A stretch of 23,781 nucleotides of DNA from an uncultured Bacillus sp. (lineage in GTDB: Bacteria; Bacillota; Bacilli; Bacillales_B; DSM-18226). Positions 1 to 6,123 of the stretch are shown in pieces (positions within the stretch are counted from its first letter, which is position 1; the number at the start of each line of letters is the position of its first letter). The translations under genes were made by a program, and so were the position numbers. The notes beneath the pieces are model-generated. The model searched no databases. It was given only the letters and a program-made list of their open reading frames with translations, and was not told where the DNA came from. Location of the stretch: positions 1-23,781 of the forward strand of contig NZ_CAMLDX010000052.1 of the NCBI RefSeq assembly GCF_946478885.1, read 5' to 3'.

Positions 1-126
1 CTTCTACGCGAGCCGCGAGTACCGCGGGAAGTATCGCGCGAGCTGTTGCGGGAAGAGCCTCTGCTTCTACGCGAGCCGCGAGTACCGCGGGAAGTATCGC
101 GCGTACTTCTGCGAGAAGAGCGTCTT
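1..126. repeat. 63-bp tandem repeat inside the cotG-type gene
   Basis: Bases 1-40 and 64-103 are identical over 40 of 40 positions. The remaining 23 bases of each unit (41-63 and 104-126) match at 16. The 63-bp period is exactly 21 codons, so copy-number change would keep the minus-strand frame. The stretch is far richer in G+C than its surroundings. More copies probably lie to the left of the window. Confidence 0.9.
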
Positions 127-221
127 CTGCCAAATGGATTTTGAAACAAGAAATCATCTAAACGATTACGCTTTGAGACATCAACTGCCTCCTGGATATC
201 ATGATTGGAGTAGTAGCCCAT
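1..221 (-). CDS. cotG: CotG-type spore coat protein, N-terminal part (cut by window edge)
   Basis: The minus strand is open from an ATG at 221-219 to the window edge, giving 73 residues with no stop. GAGGAGG lies 8 bases upstream. The protein begins MGYYSNHDIQEAVDVSKRNR, closely resembling the B. subtilis CotG start as I remember it (MGHYSHSDIEEAVKSAKKEG). From about residue 33 it becomes a serine/arginine-rich array (SSRRS, TRDTSRGTRGSRR) with a 21-residue period. CotG is a structural outer-coat protein and a known substrate of the CotH kinase, and cotG is divergent from cotH in B. subtilis as it is here. The oddity is that the repeat uses Arg and Gly where B. subtilis CotG uses Lys and Tyr. 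All three plus-strand frames are also open here, but none has a start with a ribosome binding site. Confidence 0.87.
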   Translation of the reverse strand, partial: MGYYSNHDIQEAVDVSKRNRLDDFLFQNPFGRRRSSRRSTRDTSRGTRGSRRSRGSSRNSSRDTSRGTRGSRR

Positions 222-544
222 ATAAGTAGCCTCCTCATTCTTAATTAGGAGAAAAGGAATATTCCTGACTATCCATATAAGACAAATATATCCTTCTTAT
301 ATTTTCTCCTCTTACCATAAAATACGTACCATTGTCCGCATCTGGCATAAGACAAACGTGTAATTTATGAAAAATAGACGAGTATCTTTAGTGTCATTGT
401 ATTGTTTTTGACATACGAATAAACTATCAGTGCTATTTGAATCCAGGAAGGCAGAAATTGACTATAAAAACAAATGCTTTTGTATTCACCATATAATGCT
501 GAGACGATACTACAGAATGATAAGGAAGGATTCACAGGGAAAGG
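222..544. other. cotG/cotH divergent intergenic region
   Basis: There are 323 bases between the cotG start and the upstream cotH ATG and I see no gene in them. A 9-bp inverted repeat (AGGAGAAAA at 247-255, TTTTCTCCT at 302-310) encloses a perfect 12-bp palindrome (AGGAATATTCCT, 255-266). CATAAAATA at 316-324 and CATATAATG at 490-498 resemble sigma-K -10 elements (CATANNNTA), the second with an AC 18 bases upstream. Late mother-cell control is expected for coat genes, but neither element is good enough to call a promoter. Confidence 0.5.
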
Positions 545-553
545 ATGAAAAAG

Positions 554-1645
554 ATGGCAGATGAAACGGCAGTCCCTGAATATCGACTGTATATTCATCC
601 GCAGGAAATGGTGGAATTGAGAAAAGACATTTGGATAAATGACCCTCTTCCTGCAATTTTAAAAATCAATAAGAAAAAACTTGATGTGGACCTCGCTTAT
701 CGCGGATCACATATCCGCGGCTTCAAAAAAAAATCCTATCATATTTCCTTCTATAAACCGAAAGTATATCGCAATGCAAAAGAAGTGCATCTAAACGCTG
801 AATATAAAGACATTTCTCATATCAGAAATAAACTATCCTTAGACTTTTTTTCTGACATCGGTAGTCCTGCTCCAGCATCCCAATTTGTCTTTCTAACGTT
901 GAATGGAAGAGATGAGGGGCTTTATCTCGAATTGGAATCAGTTGATGAATATTTTTTAGCTAATCGAAATTTGGCACAAGGTGCTATATTTTATGCTGTG
1001 GATGGAGACGCTAATTTTTCTCTAATGAGTGATTTGGATAAAGGAGTAAAACCATCGCTGGAATTTGGCTATGAGAAAAAATGTGGCAGTGAAGAAGCTG
1101 ATTTTTATTTACAGGATTTGATTATCAAAGTTAATACCATTCCCCGGGCTGAATTTGAAAAGGAAATTATGAAGTATGTCCATGTTGAGCAATATCTTTG
1201 CTGGCTGGCTGGGGCTGTTTTGACTCAAAACTACGATGGCTTCGTGCATAATTACGCACTATACCGCAGTGATGAGACAGGATTGTTTGAGATTTTTCCA
1301 TGGGATTATGATGCTACATGGGGCAGGGATGTTCATGGAAAAGATATGCCTGAGGATTATGTGCGGATTGAAGGCTTCAATACGTTAACAGCAAGAATAC
1401 TCGATGTTCCGTCATTTCGCCGAAGATATAAACAACTTTTGCTTGAGATTATTGGACACCAATTTACCGTGGATTTCATTCGGCCGAAAATCGATGCAAT
1501 GTATAATTTGATTAAACCCTATGTGCTTAAGGACCCCTATGTAAAGGACAGGATCACACTATTTGAAAAGGAACCGGATATTATATGTAGTTTTATTCAG
1601 GCGAGGAGCCGTTTTCTTAAAAGTGAGATTCATAAGCTAGATTAA
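554..1645 (+). CDS. cotH: Spore coat protein kinase CotH
   Basis: CotH is an atypical kinase in the mother cell that phosphorylates serines of CotB and CotG and is needed for outer-coat assembly. With the start at 554 the protein is 363 residues, about the usual length. The family metal and catalytic motifs fall at Asp228 (QNYDGFVHNYALYR) and Asp251/Asp253 (PWDYDATWGRD), the numbering reported for B. subtilis CotH. Other family blocks are AYRGSHIRGFKKKSYHISFY and LELESVDEY. An ATG three codons earlier (545) directly abuts the AGGGAAAGG ribosome binding site at 536-544, whereas the ATG at 554 is well spaced, so 554 is preferred. The gene is divergent from cotG and followed by cotB. No key residue appears to be missing. 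Confidence 0.95.
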   Translation: MADETAVPEYRLYIHPQEMVELRKDIWINDPLPAILKINKKKLDVDLAYRGSHIRGFKKKSYHISFYKPKVYRNAKEVHLNAEYKDISHIRNKLSLDFFSDIGSPAPASQFVFLTLNGRDEGLYLELESVDEYFLANRNLAQGAIFYAVDGDANFSLMSDLDKGVKPSLEFGYEKKCGSEEADFYLQDLIIKVNTIPRAEFEKEIMKYVHVEQYLCWLAGAVLTQNYDGFVHNYALYRSDETGLFEIFPWDYDATWGRDVHGKDMPEDYVRIEGFNTLTARILDVPSFRRRYKQLLLEIIGHQFTVDFIRPKIDAMYNLIKPYVLKDPYVKDRITLFEKEPDIICSFIQARSRFLKSEIHKLD

Positions 1646-1756
1646 GCTAATGTTAAATTTGGCAGGGATGGGCACATTTATCATGCCAAACCAGTCCGTT
1701 ATACGTATATATGCAGTATTAATAACCAATATGGATATATAACAAGGAGGATTCAA

Positions 1757-2782
1757 ATGAGTTACAATGAGGAAGCCGCTAATAAAAGAACGTATGAAGA
1801 TTATTCTAGCTTTGCAGAACAATCATATCATTCGTTTCTTGAGTCTTTAAAAGGTAAAGTGATAACAGTATATCGCGGAGGTCCAGAGTCTAAAACCGGT
1901 ACATTATTAGATGTAAAATCTGACTATGTGACGCTTTATGCAAACAATAATAATAATAATAACAACAATAATAATAACAATAATAATAGCAACAACGATG
2001 ATAACAAAGATAACAATAATACTGTGATCTATTACCAGGCACAGCATGTAAAAAGCATCAGTGAAGATTCCAAGTCCAATTCTACCCAATTGATTCAGAC
2101 AGAAACCGAGGAAGTCGATTTTTCAGAAGCTCATACATTTGCAGAATTGATTGAACAATTGGTTGAAGAAACCATTCAAATCAACCAAGGCGGACCTGAA
2201 TCAAAATACGGGGTATTATTGGGAGTGAAAAATGACTTTCTTCATCTTTATACCGAGGATGACGGAATTGTCTACTTTAATATCCACCATATTAAAAGTG
2301 TCAGCAAGTATCAAAATAATAATAATCAAAATAATAATAATCAAAATTATACTCAGCAATTGTCCTATCCGGAAATCATTGAGGCATCCGATTTCAGCGA
2401 AGTATTTAAATATTTAGAACATAAATGGGTTTCCATTAACCGTGGGGGTCCTGAGGCAATGGAAGGTGTTCTTGTTGAAAACACTGGTGGACACTATACT
2501 CTAGTAAGCAATGAGGAAGTATTACGTATCCATCCATATCATATCCGCAGCATCAGCTCTGGTCCAAAAGGATCGATGCAGCAAAATAATCAAAATGATA
2601 ACCAAACTAATAAGGAAAATAATGTCCAAAACAGCAATCAAGATAATCATCAGGAAGAAAGTTCCTCCAAGGATCACAAAGATAATAAGAAAAATAGTAA
2701 ATCGAAGGAATCCTCCTCCAGACGCAGATCTAGAAGATCTGAGAAGGTTACCAAAACCATCGATTATCACTGGAAAGGTTAA
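1757..2782 (+). CDS. cotB: Spore coat protein CotB with asparagine-rich insertions
   Basis: The 341-residue protein has three copies of a beta-rich CotB module, each marked by a GGPE motif: TVYRGGPESKTG near residue 40, NQGGPESKYG near 147 and NRGGPEAMEG near 230. Each module ends in a strand of the type IYYQAQHVKSIS, VYFNIHHIKSVS or LRIHPYHIRSIS. CotB is an outer-coat, surface-exposed protein phosphorylated by CotH. AAGGAGG precedes the ATG by 9 bases. Two features are odd. Module 1 is interrupted by an Asn-rich insertion (residues about 63-90), and a second Asn/Gln run joins modules 2 and 3. The C-terminal tail (about 275-341) is Asn/Lys/Ser-rich with only a short SSSRRRSRR segment, unlike the long serine repeats of B. 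subtilis CotB. It lies 111 bases after cotH. Confidence 0.92.
   Translation: MSYNEEAANKRTYEDYSSFAEQSYHSFLESLKGKVITVYRGGPESKTGTLLDVKSDYVTLYANNNNNNNNNNNNNNNSNNDDNKDNNNTVIYYQAQHVKSISEDSKSNSTQLIQTETEEVDFSEAHTFAELIEQLVEETIQINQGGPESKYGVLLGVKNDFLHLYTEDDGIVYFNIHHIKSVSKYQNNNNQNNNNQNYTQQLSYPEIIEASDFSEVFKYLEHKWVSINRGGPEAMEGVLVENTGGHYTLVSNEEVLRIHPYHIRSISSGPKGSMQQNNQNDNQTNKENNVQNSNQDNHQEESSSKDHKDNKKNSKSKESSSRRRSRRSEKVTKTIDYHWKG
1943..2020 (+). repeat. AAT/AAC codon microsatellite in cotB
   Basis: Fifteen consecutive AAC or AAT codons (1943-1987) are followed by AGC AAC AAC GAT GAT AAC AAA GAT AAC AAT AAT. The tract lies in frame and encodes Asn63-Asn77 plus an Asn/Asp tail. It is a simple-sequence tract prone to in-frame length change by slippage. 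Confidence 0.9.
2313..2346 (+). repeat. Direct repeat encoding Gln-Asn4 units in cotB
   Basis: CAAAATAATAATAAT occurs twice head to tail and is followed by CAAAAT, encoding QNNNN-QNNNN-QN between CotB modules 2 and 3. It is in frame and is a second low-complexity linker in the same gene. Confidence 0.85.
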
Positions 2783-2797
2783 AATTGATTGCTGATT

Positions 2798-2829
2798 ATG
2801 GTGCATTAGCGTTACTGGCTATGCACCAT
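2798..2829. other. Imperfect hairpin between cotB and the CotB-like gene
   Basis: ATGGTGCA (2798-2805) pairs with TGCACCAT (2822-2829), and TAGC/GCTA can extend the stem inward past one unpaired base. There is no run of T after it, so it is a poor terminator. It could stabilise the upstream message or partly attenuate read-through. Confidence 0.4.
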
Positions 2830-2861
2830 TTGTCTAATACATGTATGAAGGAGGGAAATAA

Positions 2862-3536
2862 ATGAATGGATTAAGGGGTCTTTGCGGTAAGGAAGTGGAA
2901 GTTGAAATATCAGGAAGAACCGTTTTTTCCGGTATATTAATTGATGTCGGTCTGGACATTATCGTGCTTTTTGATGGCGAGGATTATCATTATATACCGA
3001 TTCTGCACTTGCACAATATAAAAGAAAGAGAAATGAAATTCGATGATGAAGGAATCCCGCAACCATCACATATTATGCCCTTTTTGCAAGAGAAGGAGGA
3101 GATATCCTATCGGAAAATTTTAACAAATGCAAAAGGGCAATTTCTTGAAGTATATGTAACAGGAAATAAATCCATTCACGGTTATATTACCAGTGTATTA
3201 AATGACTATATTGTTTTTTATTCCCCCATTTATAAAACTCTTTTTATTTCCATGCAGCATTTAAAATGGCTGACTCCTTATTCGAAGCAGCTTACTCCGT
3301 ATCTTTTAAGTAATAAAGAGTTGCCTGTCATGCCTTCCGTCATCCCGTTAGCCCGATCATTTGATGAACAAATAAAGAAATATGAAAACCACCTGCTTGT
3401 TTTTGACTTTGGAGAGCATCCGAATAAAGTGGGCGTATTAAAAAACATTGCCAATAATATTGTTGAGCTTGTGAATGCACAGGGAAATATTACATTTTGG
3501 AAATTAACCCATTTAAAAACCGTTCATATTCCATAA
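2862..3536 (+). CDS. CotB-like spore coat protein (second paralogue)
   Basis: A 224-residue protein with AAGGAGGG eight bases before the ATG. It has three diverged copies of the module seen in CotB. Copy 1 (about residues 5-55) begins GLCGKEVEVEISG and ends in YHYIPILHLHNIKE. Copy 2 (about 85-137) contains GQFLEVYVTGNKSIHGYI and ends in LFISMQHLKWL. Copy 3 (about 178-224) contains GEHPNKVGVL and ends in ITFWKLTHLKTVHI. It lacks both the GGPES signature and the charged, serine-rich tail, so it is unlikely to be a CotH substrate of the CotB kind. It follows cotB by 79 bases in the same direction and is closed by a strong terminator. The function is inferred from modular similarity and context; the precise family name is uncertain. 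Confidence 0.72.
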   Translation: MNGLRGLCGKEVEVEISGRTVFSGILIDVGLDIIVLFDGEDYHYIPILHLHNIKEREMKFDDEGIPQPSHIMPFLQEKEEISYRKILTNAKGQFLEVYVTGNKSIHGYITSVLNDYIVFYSPIYKTLFISMQHLKWLTPYSKQLTPYLLSNKELPVMPSVIPLARSFDEQIKKYENHLLVFDFGEHPNKVGVLKNIANNIVELVNAQGNITFWKLTHLKTVHIP

Positions 3537-3539
3537 AGC

Positions 3540-3578
3540 ACAAAAGAAAAACCGATTGTCTATTGGTTTTTCTTTTGT
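3540..3578. terminator. Intrinsic terminator after the CotB-like gene
   Basis: ACAAAAGAAAAACC and GGTTTTTCTTTTGT form a perfect 14-bp stem around an 11-base loop. The 3' arm is itself T-rich and serves as the U-tract. It lies 4 bases after the stop codon. Confidence 0.85.
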
Positions 3579-3883
3579 AAATAGCCATTTTTTCTGATTT
3601 AATGGTGTTTAAAGGCATGGAAAATTTTTGTGCTGTATTCAAGTGATTTTCCAATGTGAAAAATAGGGCCTTTTTCATTAAAATGAGACATATGAAAAGT
3701 TTGATATAGATATAAAAGTACTATTTTCAGAAAAATAATGAAAGCGAATACATTTCGTCTAGAAATATATTAATTTGAATGCTAGAATACTAGTATCGGG
3801 CATCATAACGATATCGAATACTTTACAGGGTATTTCGTTATTCATAAACGTTATCATTCATTAACAATGGGAGTGTAAAGATC
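3579..3883. other. Intergenic region upstream of the GntR regulator
   Basis: There is no gene here. Two regulatory-looking elements are visible: the 10-bp palindrome ATACTAGTAT at 3787-3796, and an inverted repeat of ATAACG (3805-3810) with CGTTAT (3836-3841), with GAATA/TATTT inside it. I could not identify a convincing sigma-A promoter. Confidence 0.5.
3787..3796. promoter_or_regulatory. Candidate GntR operator, copy 1 (upstream of gntR)
   Basis: ATACTAGTAT is a perfect 10-bp palindrome. Its core CTAGTAT recurs in the spacer of the eda promoter at 4688-4694. One element in front of the regulator and one in front of the adjacent enzyme gene fits autoregulation plus control of eda. This is inferred from position and sequence only. 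Confidence 0.4.
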
Positions 3884-4603
3884 ATGTTTAAGGGATCTGT
3901 AAGACTAGCCGGTGAAAATAATAAAGAATACTCATACAGGGTGATTAAAGAGGGGATTATGTCACTGAGGCTGAAACCCGGTCAGACCATTAGTGAAGTC
4001 GAACTGGCAGATGCGCTGCAAATTTCCCGCACACCGATCCGTGAAGTAATGGGGAAATTAAGAGAAGAATACCTTGTTGAAGTACTTCCTCAGGTCGGTT
4101 CATATATATCAAAGATAAAACTGCAATTAATTGAAGAAGCAGCTTTTATGCGCTATACATTGGAAAAGGAAGTCATGAAAATGGCCTGTCAATCATTCCC
4201 GGAAGACAAACTGCGTGAACTGAAACGGAATGTGGCCTTACAGGAAGAGATCGTTGTTCAAAAAACAACAGATTGTCTTGCCTTTCATAAATTAGATACA
4301 AAATTTCATTCAATTATCTTTCAGGGGAATTATAAAGAGCATGTTTGGAATGCGATTACAAGGCTGAGCACTCACTATAATCGTATGCGTGTTCTTTCTG
4401 AAATGGAAAATTCCTATCATACAGCTTTTTCAGAGCATAAGAATATTATAAAGCTGATTGAGGAGAAAGACATTGAACATGTGGAAGAGGTTGTACATAA
4501 GCATATTTTGGAGCCTGCTCAGTCATGGGGTAAATTATATCAGCCTGACAGTCCTTATGTTGATTATTTTGATCTTTCATCTCAAATGCCAATACTTCAG
4601 TAA
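3884..4603 (+). CDS. GntR-family transcriptional regulator with FCD ligand-binding domain
   Basis: A 239-residue DNA-binding regulator of the FadR subfamily. A winged helix-turn-helix spans about residues 15-80 (VIKEGIMSLRLKPGQTISE, then LADALQISRTPIREVMGKLR). A helical FCD domain follows from about 85 to 225 and carries the usual metal ligands: Asp138 and His142 (LDTKFHSIIF), His185 (SEHKN) and His207 (VVHKHI). FCD proteins commonly bind sugar acids or other carboxylates. GGGAGTG lies upstream of the ATG. The gene is transcribed towards the KDPG aldolase gene about 290 bases downstream, which has its own promoter, and the two share a candidate operator. The likely role is control of eda in response to a hexuronate or gluconate catabolite; the ligand cannot be read from the sequence. 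Confidence 0.87.
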   Translation: MFKGSVRLAGENNKEYSYRVIKEGIMSLRLKPGQTISEVELADALQISRTPIREVMGKLREEYLVEVLPQVGSYISKIKLQLIEEAAFMRYTLEKEVMKMACQSFPEDKLRELKRNVALQEEIVVQKTTDCLAFHKLDTKFHSIIFQGNYKEHVWNAITRLSTHYNRMRVLSEMENSYHTAFSEHKNIIKLIEEKDIEHVEEVVHKHILEPAQSWGKLYQPDSPYVDYFDLSSQMPILQ

Positions 4604-4614
4604 GCTTCTTCATC

Positions 4615-4653
4615 ATTGAGGTCTGAACATTTTGTGTCAGCCTCAATTTTTTA
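4615..4653 (+). terminator. Intrinsic terminator after gntR
   Basis: ATTGAGG (4615-4621) pairs with CCTCAAT (4641-4647), with CTGA/TCAG pairing further in, followed by TTTTTTATT. It separates gntR from the eda promoter. Confidence 0.85.
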
Positions 4654-4676
4654 TTCTAAAAAATATTGTCATCAGC

Positions 4677-4705
4677 TTGTAAGTATCCTAGTATACAATT
4701 ATAAT
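4677..4705 (+). promoter_or_regulatory. Sigma-A promoter of eda with overlapping candidate operator
   Basis: TTGTAA (4677-4682) and TATAAT (4700-4705) are separated by 17 bases. ATCCTAGTAT at 4685-4694 in the spacer matches the palindrome ATACTAGTAT upstream of gntR at 8 of 10 positions. A protein bound there would block RNA polymerase. The predicted leader is about 180 bases long. Confidence 0.6.
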
Positions 4706-4893
4706 TGAATTCTCTCTCAACCCAAATTCCAAGGATTAAGCAGCAAATTAAATTCATAGCAAAAGTACATATTAATGGTGGACTGCTTTTTATTCCCATC
4801 AATAAAGTGCGGCGGATGTAAATGATTGAGAGTTTGAAGTCGATTAATAACAAACAATAAGATATGAAAAAATTAACGACAGGGGTGTTGAGT

Positions 4894-5535
4894 ATGTTAC
4901 CAAAATTTGAAGTACTGAAGGAAATGCACGAAGGATATGCAGTTGCTGTCGTACGCGGTAAAAACAAACAGGATGCAGTAGAAATATCAAAGGCAGCATA
5001 TAAGGGAGGGATTCGTTCACTTGAAGTGACGTTTTCTACACCTGGAGCTGAAGAAGCGATAACTGAGCTAACAGCTATTGGCGACAAAGGAATGATTGTC
5101 GGAGCTGGAACGGTTTTGGATGCAGAAACTGCAAGAATTGCCATTATAAAGGGTGCACGCTATGTTGTAAGCCCGCACTTTGATGGGAAAATCGCCATGA
5201 TGTGCAATCGTTATTGTGTACCGTATTTACCAGGATGCGGTTCAGTTACTGAAATTATGGAAGCTCTGACATTTGGTGTCGATGTTGTTAAGCTTTTCCC
5301 TGGAAGTTTAATGGGTCCCGGCTTCATAAAAGATGTTAAAGGTCCAATCCCGCATGTGGAATTAATGCCTTCCGGCGGAGTAAGTGTCGACAATGTTGAT
5401 AAGTGGATAAATAATGGGGCATTTGCAGTTGGAATTGGCAGCGCCTTAACAAAAGATGTAACCAACGGAGATTACAGTTCAGTTGAAAAGGTAGCCCGAA
5501 AGTTTATGGATAAAATCGCATCTGTCAAAGCCTGA
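4894..5535 (+). CDS. eda: KDPG/KHG aldolase (2-dehydro-3-deoxy-phosphogluconate aldolase)
   Basis: This class I aldolase cleaves 2-keto-3-deoxy-6-phosphogluconate to pyruvate and glyceraldehyde 3-phosphate in the cytoplasm. The product is 213 residues, the normal size for the family. The Schiff-base lysine is Lys133 (VDVVKLFPGSLMGPGF) and the catalytic glutamate is Glu44 (RSLEVTFSTPGAEEA). The phosphate site PSGGVSVDN lies near 159-167. The start at 4894 has AGGGGTG 6 bases upstream; an in-frame ATG at 4864 has no ribosome binding site and is rejected. No KDG kinase or Entner-Doudoroff dehydratase gene lies nearby, so the substrate is probably supplied by hexuronate or gluconate pathways encoded elsewhere. 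Regulation by the adjacent GntR protein is likely. Confidence 0.93.
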   Translation: MLPKFEVLKEMHEGYAVAVVRGKNKQDAVEISKAAYKGGIRSLEVTFSTPGAEEAITELTAIGDKGMIVGAGTVLDAETARIAIIKGARYVVSPHFDGKIAMMCNRYCVPYLPGCGSVTEIMEALTFGVDVVKLFPGSLMGPGFIKDVKGPIPHVELMPSGGVSVDNVDKWINNGAFAVGIGSALTKDVTNGDYSSVEKVARKFMDKIASVKA

Positions 5536-5569
5536 ACAAAGAATACAGACCGATCAATCATATAATCAT

Positions 5570-5597
5570 GGCTGGCTGTTAATCAGACAGCCCTTTT
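5570..5597 (+). terminator. Intrinsic terminator after eda
   Basis: GGCTGGCT (5570-5577) pairs with AGACAGCC (5585-5592) with one mismatch and a 7-base loop, followed by CTTTT. The minus-strand gene ending at 5611 has no comparable U-tract on its own strand here. Confidence 0.75.
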
Positions 5598-5610
5598 ATG
5601 ATTTAAATGC

Positions 5611-5751
5611 TTAATGCATTTGTCCTATGTCTGAAGTTTCGTTCAATAACTGGTCAATTTCAACCGAAATATACTCAATATGTTCTGCCTTTATCGCTAA
5701 GATTTTTGTATCCTCAAGTAATTGATCGATGTCAATCAATGTTTTCGCCAC
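5611..5751 (-). CDS. Small protein of unknown function (46 aa, GTG start)
   Basis: On the minus strand, GAGGAG lies 9 bases before a GTG at 5751-5749, and the frame runs 46 codons to TAA. The protein reads VAKTLIDIDQLLEDTKILAI, continues with KAEHIEYISVEIDQLL and ends NETSDIGQMH. It is acidic, contains neither cysteine nor proline, and has the heptad-like spacing of Leu and Ile expected of a helical or coiled-coil peptide. The frame is closed by an in-frame TAG a little upstream and has no ATG or TTG there, so GTG is the only reasonable start. A sigma-A promoter (TTGTTA-17-TACAAT) sits at a suitable distance. I do not recognise the family. The support is promoter, ribosome binding site and frame together; no function is proposed. 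Confidence 0.62.
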   Translation of the reverse strand: MAKTLIDIDQLLEDTKILAIKAEHIEYISVEIDQLLNETSDIGQMH

Positions 5752-5797
5752 TTTAGTCAGCTCCTCATCACGTGAAATCGTTCTCTATATAGAACTA

Positions 5798-5826
5798 ATT
5801 GTACGATATATATTTATAATTAACAA
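5798..5826 (-). promoter_or_regulatory. Sigma-A promoter of the 46-residue gene
   Basis: On the minus strand, TTGTTA (5826-5821) and TACAAT (5803-5798) are separated by 17 bases, about 47 bases before the GTG start. The spacer is entirely A/T apart from one CG. Confidence 0.6.
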
Positions 5827-5970
5827 CTAAAAATATTCGAAAAAATACAAAGCATGAGTCAATTGCACCATGCTATTTAGAATATTCGTGTGGGTTTTAA
5901 AAATATGTCCGTAATTCAAAAAAATTTTTTAAGAAAGATTTGAAAACGTTTTTAAAGAGAGAGAAAATCA

Positions 5971-5999
5971 TTGACACAGTTCCCAGGCATCGTTATGAT
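5971..5999 (+). promoter_or_regulatory. Sigma-A promoter of yclNOP
   Basis: TTGACA (5971-5976) and TATGAT (5994-5999) are separated by 17 bases, a near-consensus promoter. A Fur box follows immediately at 6012-6030, where bound Fur would cover the transcription start. Confidence 0.85.
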
Positions 6000-6011
6000 T
6001 TAAATATAGCA

Positions 6012-6030
6012 AATGATAATGAATATCATT
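6012..6030. promoter_or_regulatory. Fur box upstream of yclN
   Basis: AATGATA (6012-6018) and TATCATT (6024-6030) form a perfect inverted repeat with a 5-base centre. It matches the TGATAATnATTATCA Fur core closely. It is expected to repress the transporter when iron is plentiful. Confidence 0.85.
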
Positions 6031-6123
6031 ATTATTGAAGCGAGATCGTTTATTTTATTCATTTACGACTCAGAGTGATCCATTGCTAATACTTTGAGAA
6101 TAAACACATAATGAGGGTTACAT

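Noticed and set aside
365..598. 77-codon minus-strand frame overlapping the cotH start
   Set aside because: No ribosome binding site, overlaps a well-supported gene on the other strand, and the translation is unlike any protein family.
1907..2089. Minus-strand frame rich in Ile and Val within cotB
   Set aside because: It is the complement of the AAT/AAC tract, so its hydrophobic look is an artefact of the microsatellite.
2511..2795. 94-codon plus-strand frame within the cotB tail
   Set aside because: It overlaps cotB in another frame and its Ile/Lys bias comes from Asn-rich codons; it has no independent start signal.
4846..4893. ATG at 4864 as the start of eda
   Set aside because: No ribosome binding site and a non-family N-terminal extension; AGGGGTG before 4894 is correctly spaced.
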